Shown: positions 26,105 to 34,896, counted from the stretch's first letter. The stretch is 64,000 nucleotides of DNA from an uncultured Eubacteriales bacterium (GCA_902775345.1 CACYLW010000004.1:168043-232042), one strand, 5' to 3'. The notes: generated by a model from the letters alone, not told the origin. Made by a program: numbers and translations.

Positions 26105-27298
26105 TCAGCGTCTTGCCATTATCTCGTCGAGTATGGCGTCGGCGGCTTCGAGCTTGCTCATCAGCGGAAGCTGTTTCATGCCATCCTTTGTCAGCAGGGT
26201 GAGCACATTGGTGTCTCCCGCGAATCCCGCGCCTTTAGTCTTCAGGCTGTTGGCGCAGATCATGTTCACGTTCTTCTTGACGAGCTTCGCAGCAGCATTC
26301 TCGAGCAGGTTCTGTGTTTCCATCGCGAAACCGCAAAGGAACTGGCCTTCCGTGCGGTGCGAGCCGAGATATCCCAGGATATCCTGCGTCGGCTCGAGCT
26401 CCACGCTGCGTCCGGCCGCGGCATCACTCTTCTTTATCTTTTCAGTTGCAACTTCTGCAGGCCTGTAGTCGGCAACAGCCGCGGCCTTTATGATTATATC
26501 CATTTGAGGCGCGCGCGATGTCACAGCGTCAAACATGTCCTGCGCGCTCAGCACATCGACCGTCTCGACGAAGCGCTCCTTCGGGAGAGCGGTCCTGCCC
26601 GAAACGAGAGTCACTTTGGCTCCGCGCCTTGCAGCCATGTGCGCGATCGCGTAGCCCATCTTGCCGCTCGAGTGGTTGGTTATATAGCGCACCGGATCGA
26701 TCGCTTCCTGCGTCGGGCCGGCTGTTACAAGGACCTTCAGCCCGGCCATGTCCTTTCCTTTTTCGACCCACTGCTCCACGTAATCGATAAGCACGTCCGG
26801 CTCAGGCATCTTGCCCTTGCCCTCGACACCGCATGCCAACATGCCTTCCGCAGGCTCAATGATCTCATACCCTCTCCGGCGCAGCGTTTCCAGATTGGCC
26901 TGAGTAGCAGGATTCTCAAACATTGCGGTGTTCATGGCAGGCGAGATCAGCACAGGGCAGGTGCATGCGAGCATGGTTGTTGTCAGCATGTTGTCTGCTA
27001 TGCCGTGAGCGAGCTTGGCGATGGTGTTGCCTGTCGCAGGAGCGATAAGTACCAGGTCCGCCGATTGACCCAGCGTAATGTGCTCGGTAGGAGTCTCGTT
27101 GGCAGGATCGAAAGTATCAGTTACCACCTTGTTGCCGCTCATGGTCTCAAAGGTAAGAGGCGTAACGAATTTCGCAGCGCCGTCAGTCATGATTACGTGG
27201 ACATCATAGCCTTTCTTCTTGAGTCCGCTCGCGATATATACGGATTTGTAGGCGGATATGCCGCCCGATATCCCCAGGATTATTTTCTTTTTTTCCAT
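26105..27298 (-). CDS. coaBC: Bifunctional phosphopantothenoylcysteine decarboxylase/synthetase
   Basis: Two steps of coenzyme A synthesis. The N-terminal flavoprotein decarboxylase domain (KIILGISGGISAYKS; catalytic His in the TEHITLGQSADL region; PAMNTAMF) is followed by the CTP-dependent synthetase domain (LVTAGPTQEAIDPVRYITNHSSGKMG, KAAAVADYRP). The product is 397 residues from the ATG at 27298; an upstream in-frame start at 27439 would add unrelated sequence. A 31-bp diverged copy of the last codons (ADAILDEI) lies just past the stop in another frame. Confidence 0.95.
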   Translation of the reverse strand: MEKKKIILGISGGISAYKSVYIASGLKKKGYDVHVIMTDGAAKFVTPLTFETMSGNKVVTDTFDPANETPTEHITLGQSADLVLIAPATGNTIAKLAHGIADNMLTTTMLACTCPVLISPAMNTAMFENPATQANLETLRRRGYEIIEPAEGMLACGVEGKGKMPEPDVLIDYVEQWVEKGKDMAGLKVLVTAGPTQEAIDPVRYITNHSSGKMGYAIAHMAARRGAKVTLVSGRTALPKERFVETVDVLSAQDMFDAVTSRAPQMDIIIKAAAVADYRPAEVATEKIKKSDAAAGRSVELEPTQDILGYLGSHRTEGQFLCGFAMETQNLLENAAAKLVKKNVNMICANSLKTKGAGFAGDTNVLTLLTKDGMKQLPLMSKLEAADAILDEIMARR

Positions 27299-27342
27299 TG
27301 TATGTTCCGGCCTTTCGTTCAATGGGTCCGATTTGCACAAAA

Positions 27343-27386
27343 AGTATACTTCACATTGCCACGAATTGGCAAGGATATGGTACAAT
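27343..27386. promoter_or_regulatory. Divergent coaBC/pta promoters sharing a palindrome
   Basis: TTGCCA-N5-TGGCAA (27356-27372) is a perfect inverted repeat. Its right half is the minus-strand -35 (TTGCCA, 18-nt spacer, TATACT at 27348-27343) for coaBC. Its left half is a possible plus-strand -35 (19-nt spacer) for an extended -10 TGGTACAAT (TACAAT 27381-27386) before pta. A regulator bound here could affect both genes. Confidence 0.55.
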
Positions 27387-27481
27387 TGCAGATGTAAAGG
27401 GGCGGGTGGCAGAAGTGCGCCCCGATCCCCCGGAATCATTCCCTATTGCTCAATATTCAGGAATTAATACGGAGACAAGAA

Positions 27482-28492
27482 ATGTTTGACAAACTGATCG
27501 AAAAAGTAAAAGCTGAGCCAAAGAAAATCGTTTTTACAGAAGGTTCTGACACTCGTATCCAGGAAGCAGCTGCAAGACTTCTCGCTGAGGGTCTCATGGG
27601 CGTTGTGCTCGTAGGCAATGAAGATGAAGTAAAGGCTGCAGCAGCTGAGAAGGGATTCGACATCAGCAAGGCTGAGATCATCGATCCTGAGAAGTACGAT
27701 GGAATGGCTGAAATGGTCGAGACCATGGTAGCTCTCAGAAAGGGCAAAATGAGCGAAGAAGAATGTGCTGCCGCTCTTAAGAAGGGCAACTACTTCGGAA
27801 CAATGCTCGTAAAGATGGGTAAGGCTGACTGCCTGCTCGGCGGAGCAACATACTCCACAGCTGACACGATCCGCCCGGCTCTTCAGCTCGTAAAGACAAA
27901 ACCTGGCGCTCACCTCGTAAGCTCCTGCTTCATCCTCACCAGAGAGGGCGGAGATGAGAATCTCAGAACCATCGCCATGGGCGACTGCGCTGTAAACCTC
28001 TCGTACGAAGACAGCAAGGACAAGGAAGGCAATGTTACATTCACCGGCGCTCAGAAGCTCGCTGAGGTAGCAGTTGAGATCGAAAAGTGCGCAAGAACTT
28101 TCGGCATCGATCCTAAGGTTGCGATGCTCAGCTTCTCCACAAAGGGATCCGGCAAGGGCAACACAGTTGCACTCTCTGCAGAAGCTACAAAGATCGCAAA
28201 GGAACTCAATCCTGACATGGCCATCGACGGTGAGATGCAGTTCGACGCTGCCGTATCGCCTACAGTAGGACAGCTTAAGTTCCCTGGATCACCGGTAGCA
28301 GGTTATGCGAACACATTCGTATTCCCGATCATCGAGGCAGGAAACATCGGCTACAAGATTGCTCAGAGACTCGGCGGATATGCTGCTTACGGACCGATCC
28401 TGCTCGGACTCAACGCACCTATCAATGACCTCTCCAGAGGCTGCGACGCAGAGGAAGTTTACAAGATGTCCATCATCACAGCAGCTCTGTAA
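27482..28492 (+). CDS. pta: Phosphate acetyltransferase
   Basis: Interconverts acetyl-CoA and acetyl phosphate for ATP formation during fermentation. The 336-residue protein has the short Pta layout, with KIVFTEGSDTRIQEAAARL near the N-terminus, DCLLGGATYSTADTIRPALQ in the middle and the terminal NDLSRGC block. An in-frame start 36 nt upstream lacks a ribosome binding site, while GGAGACAAGAA precedes the ATG at 27482. No acetate kinase gene is adjacent. Confidence 0.93.
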   Translation: MFDKLIEKVKAEPKKIVFTEGSDTRIQEAAARLLAEGLMGVVLVGNEDEVKAAAAEKGFDISKAEIIDPEKYDGMAEMVETMVALRKGKMSEEECAAALKKGNYFGTMLVKMGKADCLLGGATYSTADTIRPALQLVKTKPGAHLVSSCFILTREGGDENLRTIAMGDCAVNLSYEDSKDKEGNVTFTGAQKLAEVAVEIEKCARTFGIDPKVAMLSFSTKGSGKGNTVALSAEATKIAKELNPDMAIDGEMQFDAAVSPTVGQLKFPGSPVAGYANTFVFPIIEAGNIGYKIAQRLGGYAAYGPILLGLNAPINDLSRGCDAEEVYKMSIITAAL

Positions 28493-28535
28493 ACTGCATG
28501 CAAGGATAGTAAATACCCGCAGTAAAACACAATAA

Positions 28536-28568
28536 AGACGGACGGCATATGCGCCGTCCGTTTTTTCT
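28536..28568 (+). terminator. Terminator of pta
   Basis: Perfect 9-bp stem ACGGACGGC / GCCGTCCGT followed by TTTTTTCTTTTT. The next gene is convergent, and the A-rich left flank may let it act in both directions. Confidence 0.88.
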
Positions 28569-28587
28569 TTTTCAGGTATCCGCTTTT

Positions 28588-30429
28588 TTATGCGCGCTTG
28601 TTGTCTTCTACGAAGCGTCTGATCTTATTGGTCGTGGTCTTGTCGAAATCGCGGTCGCGTACTATCACGTGGGCGATCCTCTTGAATCTCGGCAGGTCGC
28701 TGTTGATCTTGTCGACCTCTGCCTCGATCAGAGCTTCCGCCTGCTCAGCTGTATAGTCCGCTCCGAATTTTCTCTCGAGGACTTCCTTGTCGAGCCTGAT
28801 GGTCGCGCAGATACCGTTCCACTGTGAATTAGGGTCGCGGTCGCCTCCCCATACCATGCACTCCGCTACGACAGGCAGAGCCTGCAGATAGCTTTCAAGT
28901 TCTTCAGGGAAGACGTTCTTTCCGTTGTTGGCGATGATGACGTTTTTCTTGCGGCCGGTGATGAACACGTAATTGTCGCGGTCGAGGTATCCGATATCGC
29001 CGGTGTGGAACCAGCCCTCTTCATCGAGCACGGCTGCGGTGTTCTCAGGATCCTTGTAGTAGCCCATCATTACCTGCGGCCCGCGGAAGCAGATCTCACC
29101 GATACCGTTGCTGTCCGCGTCGAGGATCTTGCATTCAGTGAACGGCATTATATGACCGGCTGAAGCGTTCTTCATGTATTTACGCTTTGCAGGATTCAGC
29201 GCGACGATAGGCGCGCATTCCGAGAGGCCGTAGCCCTGGATGGCGTTGAAGCCTATATTGCAGAACGAGTCGAGAATGGCTCCGTCGATAGGGGCACCGC
29301 CCGAGATGAGCGTGTGCAGCCTGCCGCCGAATACGGCCTCGATGTCCTTTGTGACCTTCTTAGGCAGCTTCACCTTGAAGCGGCTGGCCTCGCGGTCCAT
29401 GAGCTCGAATACTTTCATCTGCTTGTCGGTCAGCTTGTCAGCGACTGAACGTCTTATCTTATTGTGGAAGTTCTCGATGATGGCAGGCACGGCCAGCATG
29501 ATGGTCGGTCTCACTTCGAGAATGTCCTTGCGGATATACTTGAGTCCGCGGCTGAACGCGACGGTCGAACCGCTGTACACGCAGCTGAGGAAAGTCGCGG
29601 TGCATTCATAGCAGTGATGCATCGGCAGTACCGAGAAGCAGATATCCTTCGGGCGGGCCTCAAACATTGCCTGTACGAGGATCGTGTCGAGCATGAGGTT
29701 GCGGTGCGAGAGCATTACGCCCTTGGCTACGCCGGTCGTGCCCGATGTGAAGATGATCGCTGCGAGATCGGTGTTGACTACCTGCGCGTCGATGTAGCGG
29801 CGGTCTCCGTCCCAGACTTTGTGGCGGCCTTCTTCGCGGAGCTTCTTCCACGAAATGAGTCCGGCTTCAGCATCTTCGTCTTCATCCATGTCGGCATTTA
29901 TGACATAACGGAGATTGGTCTCGCCGCTTGCCTTGATGTTCTTGAAGATGTTGTAATATTTGTTGTTGATCGTGATGACTGCCTCGAGCTCGCCCTTGAC
30001 GGTGAGCTGCTTGAGTTCACTTTCGTTCAGTTCCCTGTCGAGAGGAACCACGACGCCGACTCCGCCGACTATGGCGAGATAGGACTCGCCCCATTCAGAA
30101 GAGTTGCGGCCTATGAGTCCGATGTGCCTGTCTTCGAGACCCAGATCCAGAAGACCTGTTCCGATGGCGTTCACGTCTTCGTGCGCCTGGCGGAAGCTGA
30201 TCTCTCTGAACGGCTGATTCGGCTTGTACTTCTGCATGAAGAGCGGAAGATCAGGATGCTCGTCCGCGCTGTAGTTGAGCATGTCCTTGAGATCGGTCAC
30301 GACATGCTTTTCTTTGAAGAGGTAGCGCTTGTCCTTTGACTTTTTCAGCTCATTGAGCATCTGCTCGATGACCTCGCGCTCACGCCTCTTGATGTTCCTG
30401 TATTCAGAGTCTGTATATTTTCTGCTCAT
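28588..30429 (-). CDS. Long-chain acyl-CoA synthetase (AMP-forming)
   Basis: Adenylate-forming enzyme that activates carboxylic acids to acyl-CoA. The 613-residue protein has the AMP-binding motif IIFTSGTTGVAKGV, LPMHHCYECT, the A5-type motif GYGLSECAPI, the hinge GDIGYLDRDNYVFITGRKKNVI and a C-terminal KIRR lysine region. An in-frame start 63 nt upstream at 30492 is possible, but the ATG at 30429 begins the conserved region. It follows an operator-like inverted repeat. Chain-length preference cannot be told from sequence. Confidence 0.88.
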   Translation of the reverse strand: MSRKYTDSEYRNIKRREREVIEQMLNELKKSKDKRYLFKEKHVVTDLKDMLNYSADEHPDLPLFMQKYKPNQPFREISFRQAHEDVNAIGTGLLDLGLEDRHIGLIGRNSSEWGESYLAIVGGVGVVVPLDRELNESELKQLTVKGELEAVITINNKYYNIFKNIKASGETNLRYVINADMDEDEDAEAGLISWKKLREEGRHKVWDGDRRYIDAQVVNTDLAAIIFTSGTTGVAKGVMLSHRNLMLDTILVQAMFEARPKDICFSVLPMHHCYECTATFLSCVYSGSTVAFSRGLKYIRKDILEVRPTIMLAVPAIIENFHNKIRRSVADKLTDKQMKVFELMDREASRFKVKLPKKVTKDIEAVFGGRLHTLISGGAPIDGAILDSFCNIGFNAIQGYGLSECAPIVALNPAKRKYMKNASAGHIMPFTECKILDADSNGIGEICFRGPQVMMGYYKDPENTAAVLDEEGWFHTGDIGYLDRDNYVFITGRKKNVIIANNGKNVFPEELESYLQALPVVAECMVWGGDRDPNSQWNGICATIRLDKEVLERKFGADYTAEQAEALIEAEVDKINSDLPRFKRIAHVIVRDRDFDKTTTNKIRRFVEDNKRA

Positions 30430-30686
30430 GATAATGTCCCAACTGGATGTTAACTTGCATTTAACATCTTTGTTTCTATATAATTCGTGCAATAATTTGA
30501 TCTAAGTCATATAATGTAGTTTACGAAATAATATTATATCACATAAGAGTCATGGAGCATATATTATCACTCCGGGAGAGCTTTTCAAGAAAAAGTTATT
30601 AAAATACCTGATATGCTCCTCCCTGAAAAGGAAAAAGGCAGAAAGACTAAAAAATACATACAATGTTAAGGAGATAGAAAAACAAA
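30430..30686. other. Divergent AT-rich promoter region, 257 nt
   Basis: Lies between the acyl-CoA synthetase (minus) and hypB (plus). It is rich in TATAAT-like words on both strands, so exact promoters are uncertain. TTAAGGAGA serves the plus-strand hypB. It carries the 30446 inverted repeat. Confidence 0.45.
30446..30468. promoter_or_regulatory. Operator candidate upstream of acyl-CoA synthetase
   Basis: Perfect 8-bp inverted repeat GATGTTAA-N7-TTAACATC, 17 nt before the start codon. Position and form suit a dimeric repressor such as a TetR- or GntR-type regulator. No regulator gene is adjacent. Confidence 0.45.
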
Positions 30687-31364
30687 ATGGAAGAAGTAAG
30701 GATCATTGACCTGAAAGAAAGCATCCTGGCGGACAACGACGCGGATGCGGATAAGCTGCGTGAAGAACTCGCGGCTGAAAAGACTGTATATATAAATGTA
30801 ATGAGCTCACCGGGATCCGGCAAGACATCAACCATACTCAGGCTGGTGGAACAGCTCAGACTGCTCTGCAGGGTAGGTGTCCTTGAGGCTGACATCGACG
30901 GCGATGTTGATACCAAGACCATGCTGGAGGCAGGCATCCCTTCGGTCCAGCTCCACACGGGCGGCATGTGCCATCTCGATGCGGACATGAGCCGTCAGGC
31001 TCTCCGCGAGATTAATTCAAAGGATCTCGACGTTGTCATTCTTGAGAATGTAGGCAATCTGGTATGCCCGGCTGAATTCGATACCGGAGCACAGATAAAC
31101 CTTGTGATCCTGTCGGTACCTGAAGGTGACGACAAACCGCTCAAGTACCCTCTGATGTTCACAAAGGCTGACGTGGTGGTAGTCAATAAGATCGACGCCA
31201 TGGAGGTTTTCGATTTCAGCCCTGAAAAGTTCAAGCAGAATGTAGCAGCATGCAGTCCTGACGCACCGGTATTCATGGTATCGGCGGCGACAGGCGAGGG
31301 CATTATCGCACTGTCCGAGTGGATAGGTGAGCGCGTCAAGGAGATTCTGGAATTCGTTGGTTAG
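30687..31364 (+). CDS. hypB: HypB-like nickel-chaperone GTPase, copy 1
   Basis: HypB proteins are SIMIBI GTPases that deliver nickel during [NiFe]-hydrogenase or urease maturation. The 225-residue product has the P-loop SPGSGKTS (41-48), GGMCHLDA with the metal-binding Cys95-His96 pair, ENVGNLVCPAEFDTG with Cys127, SVPEGDDKPLKYP and the guanine motif NKID (167-170). There is no N-terminal His-rich or CxxCGC nickel site. No hypA, C, D, E or F gene is present in the window. A paralogue begins 11 nt downstream. Confidence 0.9.
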   Translation: MEEVRIIDLKESILADNDADADKLREELAAEKTVYINVMSSPGSGKTSTILRLVEQLRLLCRVGVLEADIDGDVDTKTMLEAGIPSVQLHTGGMCHLDADMSRQALREINSKDLDVVILENVGNLVCPAEFDTGAQINLVILSVPEGDDKPLKYPLMFTKADVVVVNKIDAMEVFDFSPEKFKQNVAACSPDAPVFMVSAATGEGIIALSEWIGERVKEILEFVG

Positions 31365-31375
31365 GAGTTAAGGAA

Positions 31376-32053
31376 ATGGCAGAAAATAATGTAAGAGTAA
31401 TAGATGTAAATGTAGGCATTTTCGAAGAGAATGACCGCATTGCCGCAGAAGTCAGGGCACAGAACAAACAGAACGGAACATTCATGGTGAATGTCATGGC
31501 TTCGCCGGGAGCAGGCAAGACCACTACGCTCCTGCGTACCATAGAAGAGCTTGGAAATGAATACAATATAGGTGTCATGGAAGCGGATATCGAGGCAACT
31601 GTAGATGCTGAGAAGATGGCAGAGGCAGGCGTGCGCTCGATGCAGATCCACACAGGCGGAGAGTGCTGCATGGACGCCGCGATGACAAAGGCTGCGATCA
31701 GCGAGTTCGATACAAAGGACCTCGATGTCGTATTCCTTGAGAACGTCGGCAACCTTGTGTGCACGGCTGAGCAGGATACGGGAGCGAACATCAATATCGA
31801 GATCCTGTCGGTCCCTGAAGGCGACGACAAGCCGCTGAAGTATCCTCTCATGTTTACAGTCACTCAGGCAGTGCTTGTAAACAAGACGGATACCCGCAAG
31901 TTCTTCGCGTTTGATGATGAAGCTTTCGTCGAGAGAGTACACGCGCTGAACCCGCTGTCAGAGATATTCTTCGTTTCGGCGAAGACCGGCGAGGGATTCG
32001 ACGCATGGATCAGCTGGCTCAGAAGACAGATCGAATTGTCCAAAGCTATGTAA
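31376..32053 (+). CDS. HypB-like GTPase, copy 2, with altered metal site
   Basis: A 225-residue paralogue of the preceding gene, with P-loop SPGAGKTT (43-50), ENVGNLVCTAEQDTG (Cys129) and NKTD (169-172). The metal motif reads GGECCMDA: the usual Cys-His pair is Cys97-Cys98. A Cys-Cys-Cys site would favour a different metal or geometry. Tandem, non-identical copies suggest a heterodimer or two specialised chaperones. AGGAGTTAAGGAA precedes the start; the reductase gene follows 22 nt later. Confidence 0.87.
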   Translation: MAENNVRVIDVNVGIFEENDRIAAEVRAQNKQNGTFMVNVMASPGAGKTTTLLRTIEELGNEYNIGVMEADIEATVDAEKMAEAGVRSMQIHTGGECCMDAAMTKAAISEFDTKDLDVVFLENVGNLVCTAEQDTGANINIEILSVPEGDDKPLKYPLMFTVTQAVLVNKTDTRKFFAFDDEAFVERVHALNPLSEIFFVSAKTGEGFDAWISWLRRQIELSKAM

Positions 32054-32075
32054 GAGGATAAGAAAGAGGGTAACT

Positions 32076-32939
32076 ATGTTTGATGTAGCAATTGTCGGGA
32101 CGGGGCCGGCGGGCCTTTCTGCAGCACTCACTCTGAAGCTGCACAACAAGGATATGATCTGGTTCGGTTCCGCTGAGCTGAGCGACAAGGTAGGAAAATC
32201 CGAGAAGATCGCGAATTATCCGGGTGTGCCGATGGTCTCCGGAGCGGATCTCAACAGGAAATTCTATGAGCAGGCGAAGGAACTGGGGCTTGAGCCTGTC
32301 GATAAGCGCGTGACCAACATCGCGGACATGGGCGGCAGCTACATGATACTGGCAGACAATGAGATGTTTGAAGCGCGTACGGTGCTGCTCTCCACGGGCA
32401 TCGCTGCTGCAAAGGGGATGGAGAACGAATCCAGGTTGCTCGGCGCGGGCGTCAGCTACTGCGCGACCTGCGACGGCTTCCTTTATAAGGGAAAGACCGC
32501 GGCGGTATACTGCACGGATGAGCGCATGGAGCACGATATAAAGTATCTCGAAGAGACATGCGGAAAGCTCTACATCTATACGAGCTTCGGTTATGAAACT
32601 GACGCGGAGAACGCGGAGGTCCTGAAGCTGCCGGTAAAGAGACTTGACGGCGGCATGAAGTGCGATTCCATAGAACTTACTGACGGAACGAAGATAGACG
32701 TTGACGGGATCTTCATACTGAGGCCTGCCATAGCGCCGTCGACGGTGCTTCCGGGTCTTGAGATGGACGGCGCGCACATAAAGGTGGGCCGCAGCCAGGA
32801 GACGAATTTCAGGGGATGCTACGCTGCGGGCGACTGCACGGGCAGGCCGTATCAGATAGCCAAGGCGGTAGGTGAAGGAAACATCGCGGCGCACGCGATA
32901 CTCGAGCGCCTCAGCGAAATTGAAAAGGAGAGCAAGTGA
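32076..32939 (+). CDS. Thioredoxin reductase-like flavoprotein, NADPH motif apparently lost
   Basis: The 287-residue protein has the FAD motif GTGPAGLSAA (8-17), redox-active CATC (129-132) and the terminal FAD block CYAAGDCTGRPYQ of thioredoxin reductases. Where NADPH-dependent enzymes show GGGDSA and HRR, this one reads KGKTAAVYCTDERMEHD, with no Gly-rich loop. Clostridial ferredoxin-dependent flavin thioredoxin reductases are known to lack this motif, so a ferredoxin-like electron donor is a reasonable inference. Its stop overlaps the next start (TGATG), which implies translational coupling. Confidence 0.82.
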   Translation: MFDVAIVGTGPAGLSAALTLKLHNKDMIWFGSAELSDKVGKSEKIANYPGVPMVSGADLNRKFYEQAKELGLEPVDKRVTNIADMGGSYMILADNEMFEARTVLLSTGIAAAKGMENESRLLGAGVSYCATCDGFLYKGKTAAVYCTDERMEHDIKYLEETCGKLYIYTSFGYETDAENAEVLKLPVKRLDGGMKCDSIELTDGTKIDVDGIFILRPAIAPSTVLPGLEMDGAHIKVGRSQETNFRGCYAAGDCTGRPYQIAKAVGEGNIAAHAILERLSEIEKESK

Positions 32940-33631
32940 TGCCGGAACTTAAAATAGAAAACCAGGCGATGATGTTCGCGTTCCTCAGCCGCGCAGCCAT
33001 TGAGGCTAAAGGCGAAGAAGGCAGGGAGGCGATCCAGGCAGGCATGATACGCTACGGAAAGGAGCGCGGCGCCAGAATGGCTGCAAGAGCCCGCGCGAAC
33101 GGCGATCCGGTAGATCTCTGGACCAACCAGGCGTATGGCGAGTGGAAGCCTGACTATGCCGGACAGATGGAGTTCGGCATGCTCCGCTCAGAGCCGACTT
33201 ATCAGACATACATAGCAAAATGCGCGTGGTGCGAGGCGTGGAAGAAAAACGACATACTCGAGTATGGACGCGAGTACTGCGTGAATGTGGACGCGGCCGT
33301 ATATGAAGGCTTCGGCTGCGGCGCCGTATGCACGCCGCTTTCCACGGCGATGAGCTGGGGCGGAGAGCGCTGTGACTTCGACTGGGGAAAGCCGCTCAGC
33401 GCGGAAGAGCTCAGCATGGTCTCAGAAAAGAAGGTTGAACTCGGAACAGGAGCCATGAGAGACTTCAACTTCCATACGGCACACATATACTGCTCGGTCG
33501 CTGATGAACTCTGCAAGCGCTTCCCTGAAGAATCAAAGGTGATGATCGACAGAGCCGTTGCCGACTATATAGATCTTTTCGGGCAGGAAGCATACGACTG
33601 TCTGCTCGAGTTCTCACCTGACGAATTCTGA
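32939..33631 (+). CDS. L-2-amino-thiazoline-4-carboxylate hydrolase family protein
   Basis: The 230-residue protein resembles the ATC-hydrolase family, whose founding member opens a thiazoline ring on the way to L-cysteine. Conserved-looking features are the ARARANGDP region, several Cys/His clusters (AKCAWCEAWKK, FGCGAVCTPLS, HTAHIYCSVADEL) and an acidic tail. The number of cysteines suggests a metal site. A GTG three bases upstream could also start it; the ATG overlapping the reductase stop is chosen. Many family members have no known substrate, so function is open. Confidence 0.7.
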   Translation: MPELKIENQAMMFAFLSRAAIEAKGEEGREAIQAGMIRYGKERGARMAARARANGDPVDLWTNQAYGEWKPDYAGQMEFGMLRSEPTYQTYIAKCAWCEAWKKNDILEYGREYCVNVDAAVYEGFGCGAVCTPLSTAMSWGGERCDFDWGKPLSAEELSMVSEKKVELGTGAMRDFNFHTAHIYCSVADELCKRFPEESKVMIDRAVADYIDLFGQEAYDCLLEFSPDEF

Positions 33632-33654
33632 GAGAAAGGGGTCTGAAAACTCTT

Positions 33655-34896
33655 TTGAATTCCTTTAAACTGAATGCTGAATACGCATCAACACTCGGGG
33701 CATACTGGATGATCTATGGTATCACAGGCAGTTTTGCCTCGGTTTTTATGCTTGCAAAAGGATATAACAACATGCACATAGGCATGACCCTGGCTGCTGC
33801 CAACCTGCTGGCGCTGGGGCTGCAGCCTTTTGTTGCCGACCACATGGACAGGGCAAAGGGGATAAGGATAATCGATGCGTCGGTATGGATGACGCTCCTC
33901 ATGATGCTGACCTGTGTGGGGTATTTTGTTTTCACCGGAGGATCTTTCATGCTGGCTGCGGCCATCGTGGCCGTCCTCGCTGTACACGCATTGCTTCAGC
34001 CGCTGCTCAATTCACTTGCCTTCAGGCTCGGTGAAAGCGGCACGGATGTAAACTACGGCATAGGAAGAGCCGGAGGATCCCTGGGATTTTCCGCCATTGT
34101 TGCGGTGCTCGGAACTCTCGTAGAGAAGAAGGGCGAAATGTCGGTCGCGGTATGTACTGAGGCGGCCTGCGCCCTGCTGATCGCGCTGCTCTTCCTCACA
34201 AAGTACAGCTTCAAAAAAATGAAGAGGGCGAACGATATCGAGATCGCTGAGCACGCCGGCGGGAAGGCTGCCGAAACTGACGCGGATGATGACGAAAGGA
34301 TAGACCTTAAAGCATTCATCAGGCGGAACAAGCACTTTTTCATAATGAATCTGGGGATCTCGGGACTGCTCTTCAGCAACGCCATCCTCAGCAATTACAT
34401 GCCGCAGATAGCAGGCGGAATAGGGGGCACCACTGAGCAGGTCGGCAGGATCCTTTCCCTGATGGCTCTCCTCGAGATGCCTACGATGATCTTCATAGCC
34501 ACAATACGCAAGCACTTCCGGAGCCGCACGCTCATAAAGATCGCGTCGGTCGGCTTCACCGGAAAGATCGTGGTCTGCTGGCTCGCCGGCTCGGTAGGAG
34601 TGCTCTTTGCCGCGCAGGTATTTCAGCTTGTAGCGTTCGCGCTGCTGATGCCTGCCATGGTCTATTACGTAAACGAGATAATGAGCCCGGGAGAGGCTGT
34701 CAAGGGGCAGTCACTCTTCACGATGATGTTCACATTCTCGACTATCATCGCGAGCTTCGCGGGAGGCTGGATACTCGACGCCTCCGGAGCAAAGGTGCTT
34801 ACTTTCGTTGCCGCCCTGGTGACAGCTGCCGGAGCTGCAGTCGTGTTCCTGAGCATAGATAAAGTGGAGGACCACAGGAGATTGCCGCAGGACTGA
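33655..34896 (+). CDS. MFS transporter
   Basis: A 413-residue carrier with about 12 membrane helices in two halves, separated by an acidic cytosolic loop (about 200-225). The helix 2-3 loop DHMDRAKG resembles the MFS signature. The start is TTG with GAGAAAGGGG about 14 nt upstream, a rather long spacing; no ATG at the beginning of helix 1 is available. It is placed between the ATC-hydrolase-like gene and the TM1266-type regulator. The substrate is unknown. Confidence 0.78.
   Translation: MNSFKLNAEYASTLGAYWMIYGITGSFASVFMLAKGYNNMHIGMTLAAANLLALGLQPFVADHMDRAKGIRIIDASVWMTLLMMLTCVGYFVFTGGSFMLAAAIVAVLAVHALLQPLLNSLAFRLGESGTDVNYGIGRAGGSLGFSAIVAVLGTLVEKKGEMSVAVCTEAACALLIALLFLTKYSFKKMKRANDIEIAEHAGGKAAETDADDDERIDLKAFIRRNKHFFIMNLGISGLLFSNAILSNYMPQIAGGIGGTTEQVGRILSLMALLEMPTMIFIATIRKHFRSRTLIKIASVGFTGKIVVCWLAGSVGVLFAAQVFQLVAFALLMPAMVYYVNEIMSPGEAVKGQSLFTMMFTFSTIIASFAGGWILDASGAKVLTFVAALVTAAGAAVVFLSIDKVEDHRRLPQD

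Noticed and set aside
26069-27397. 442-residue plus-strand frame opposite coaBC
   Set aside because: The minus-strand frame is unmistakable CoaBC; the plus-strand frame has no homology or ribosome binding site.
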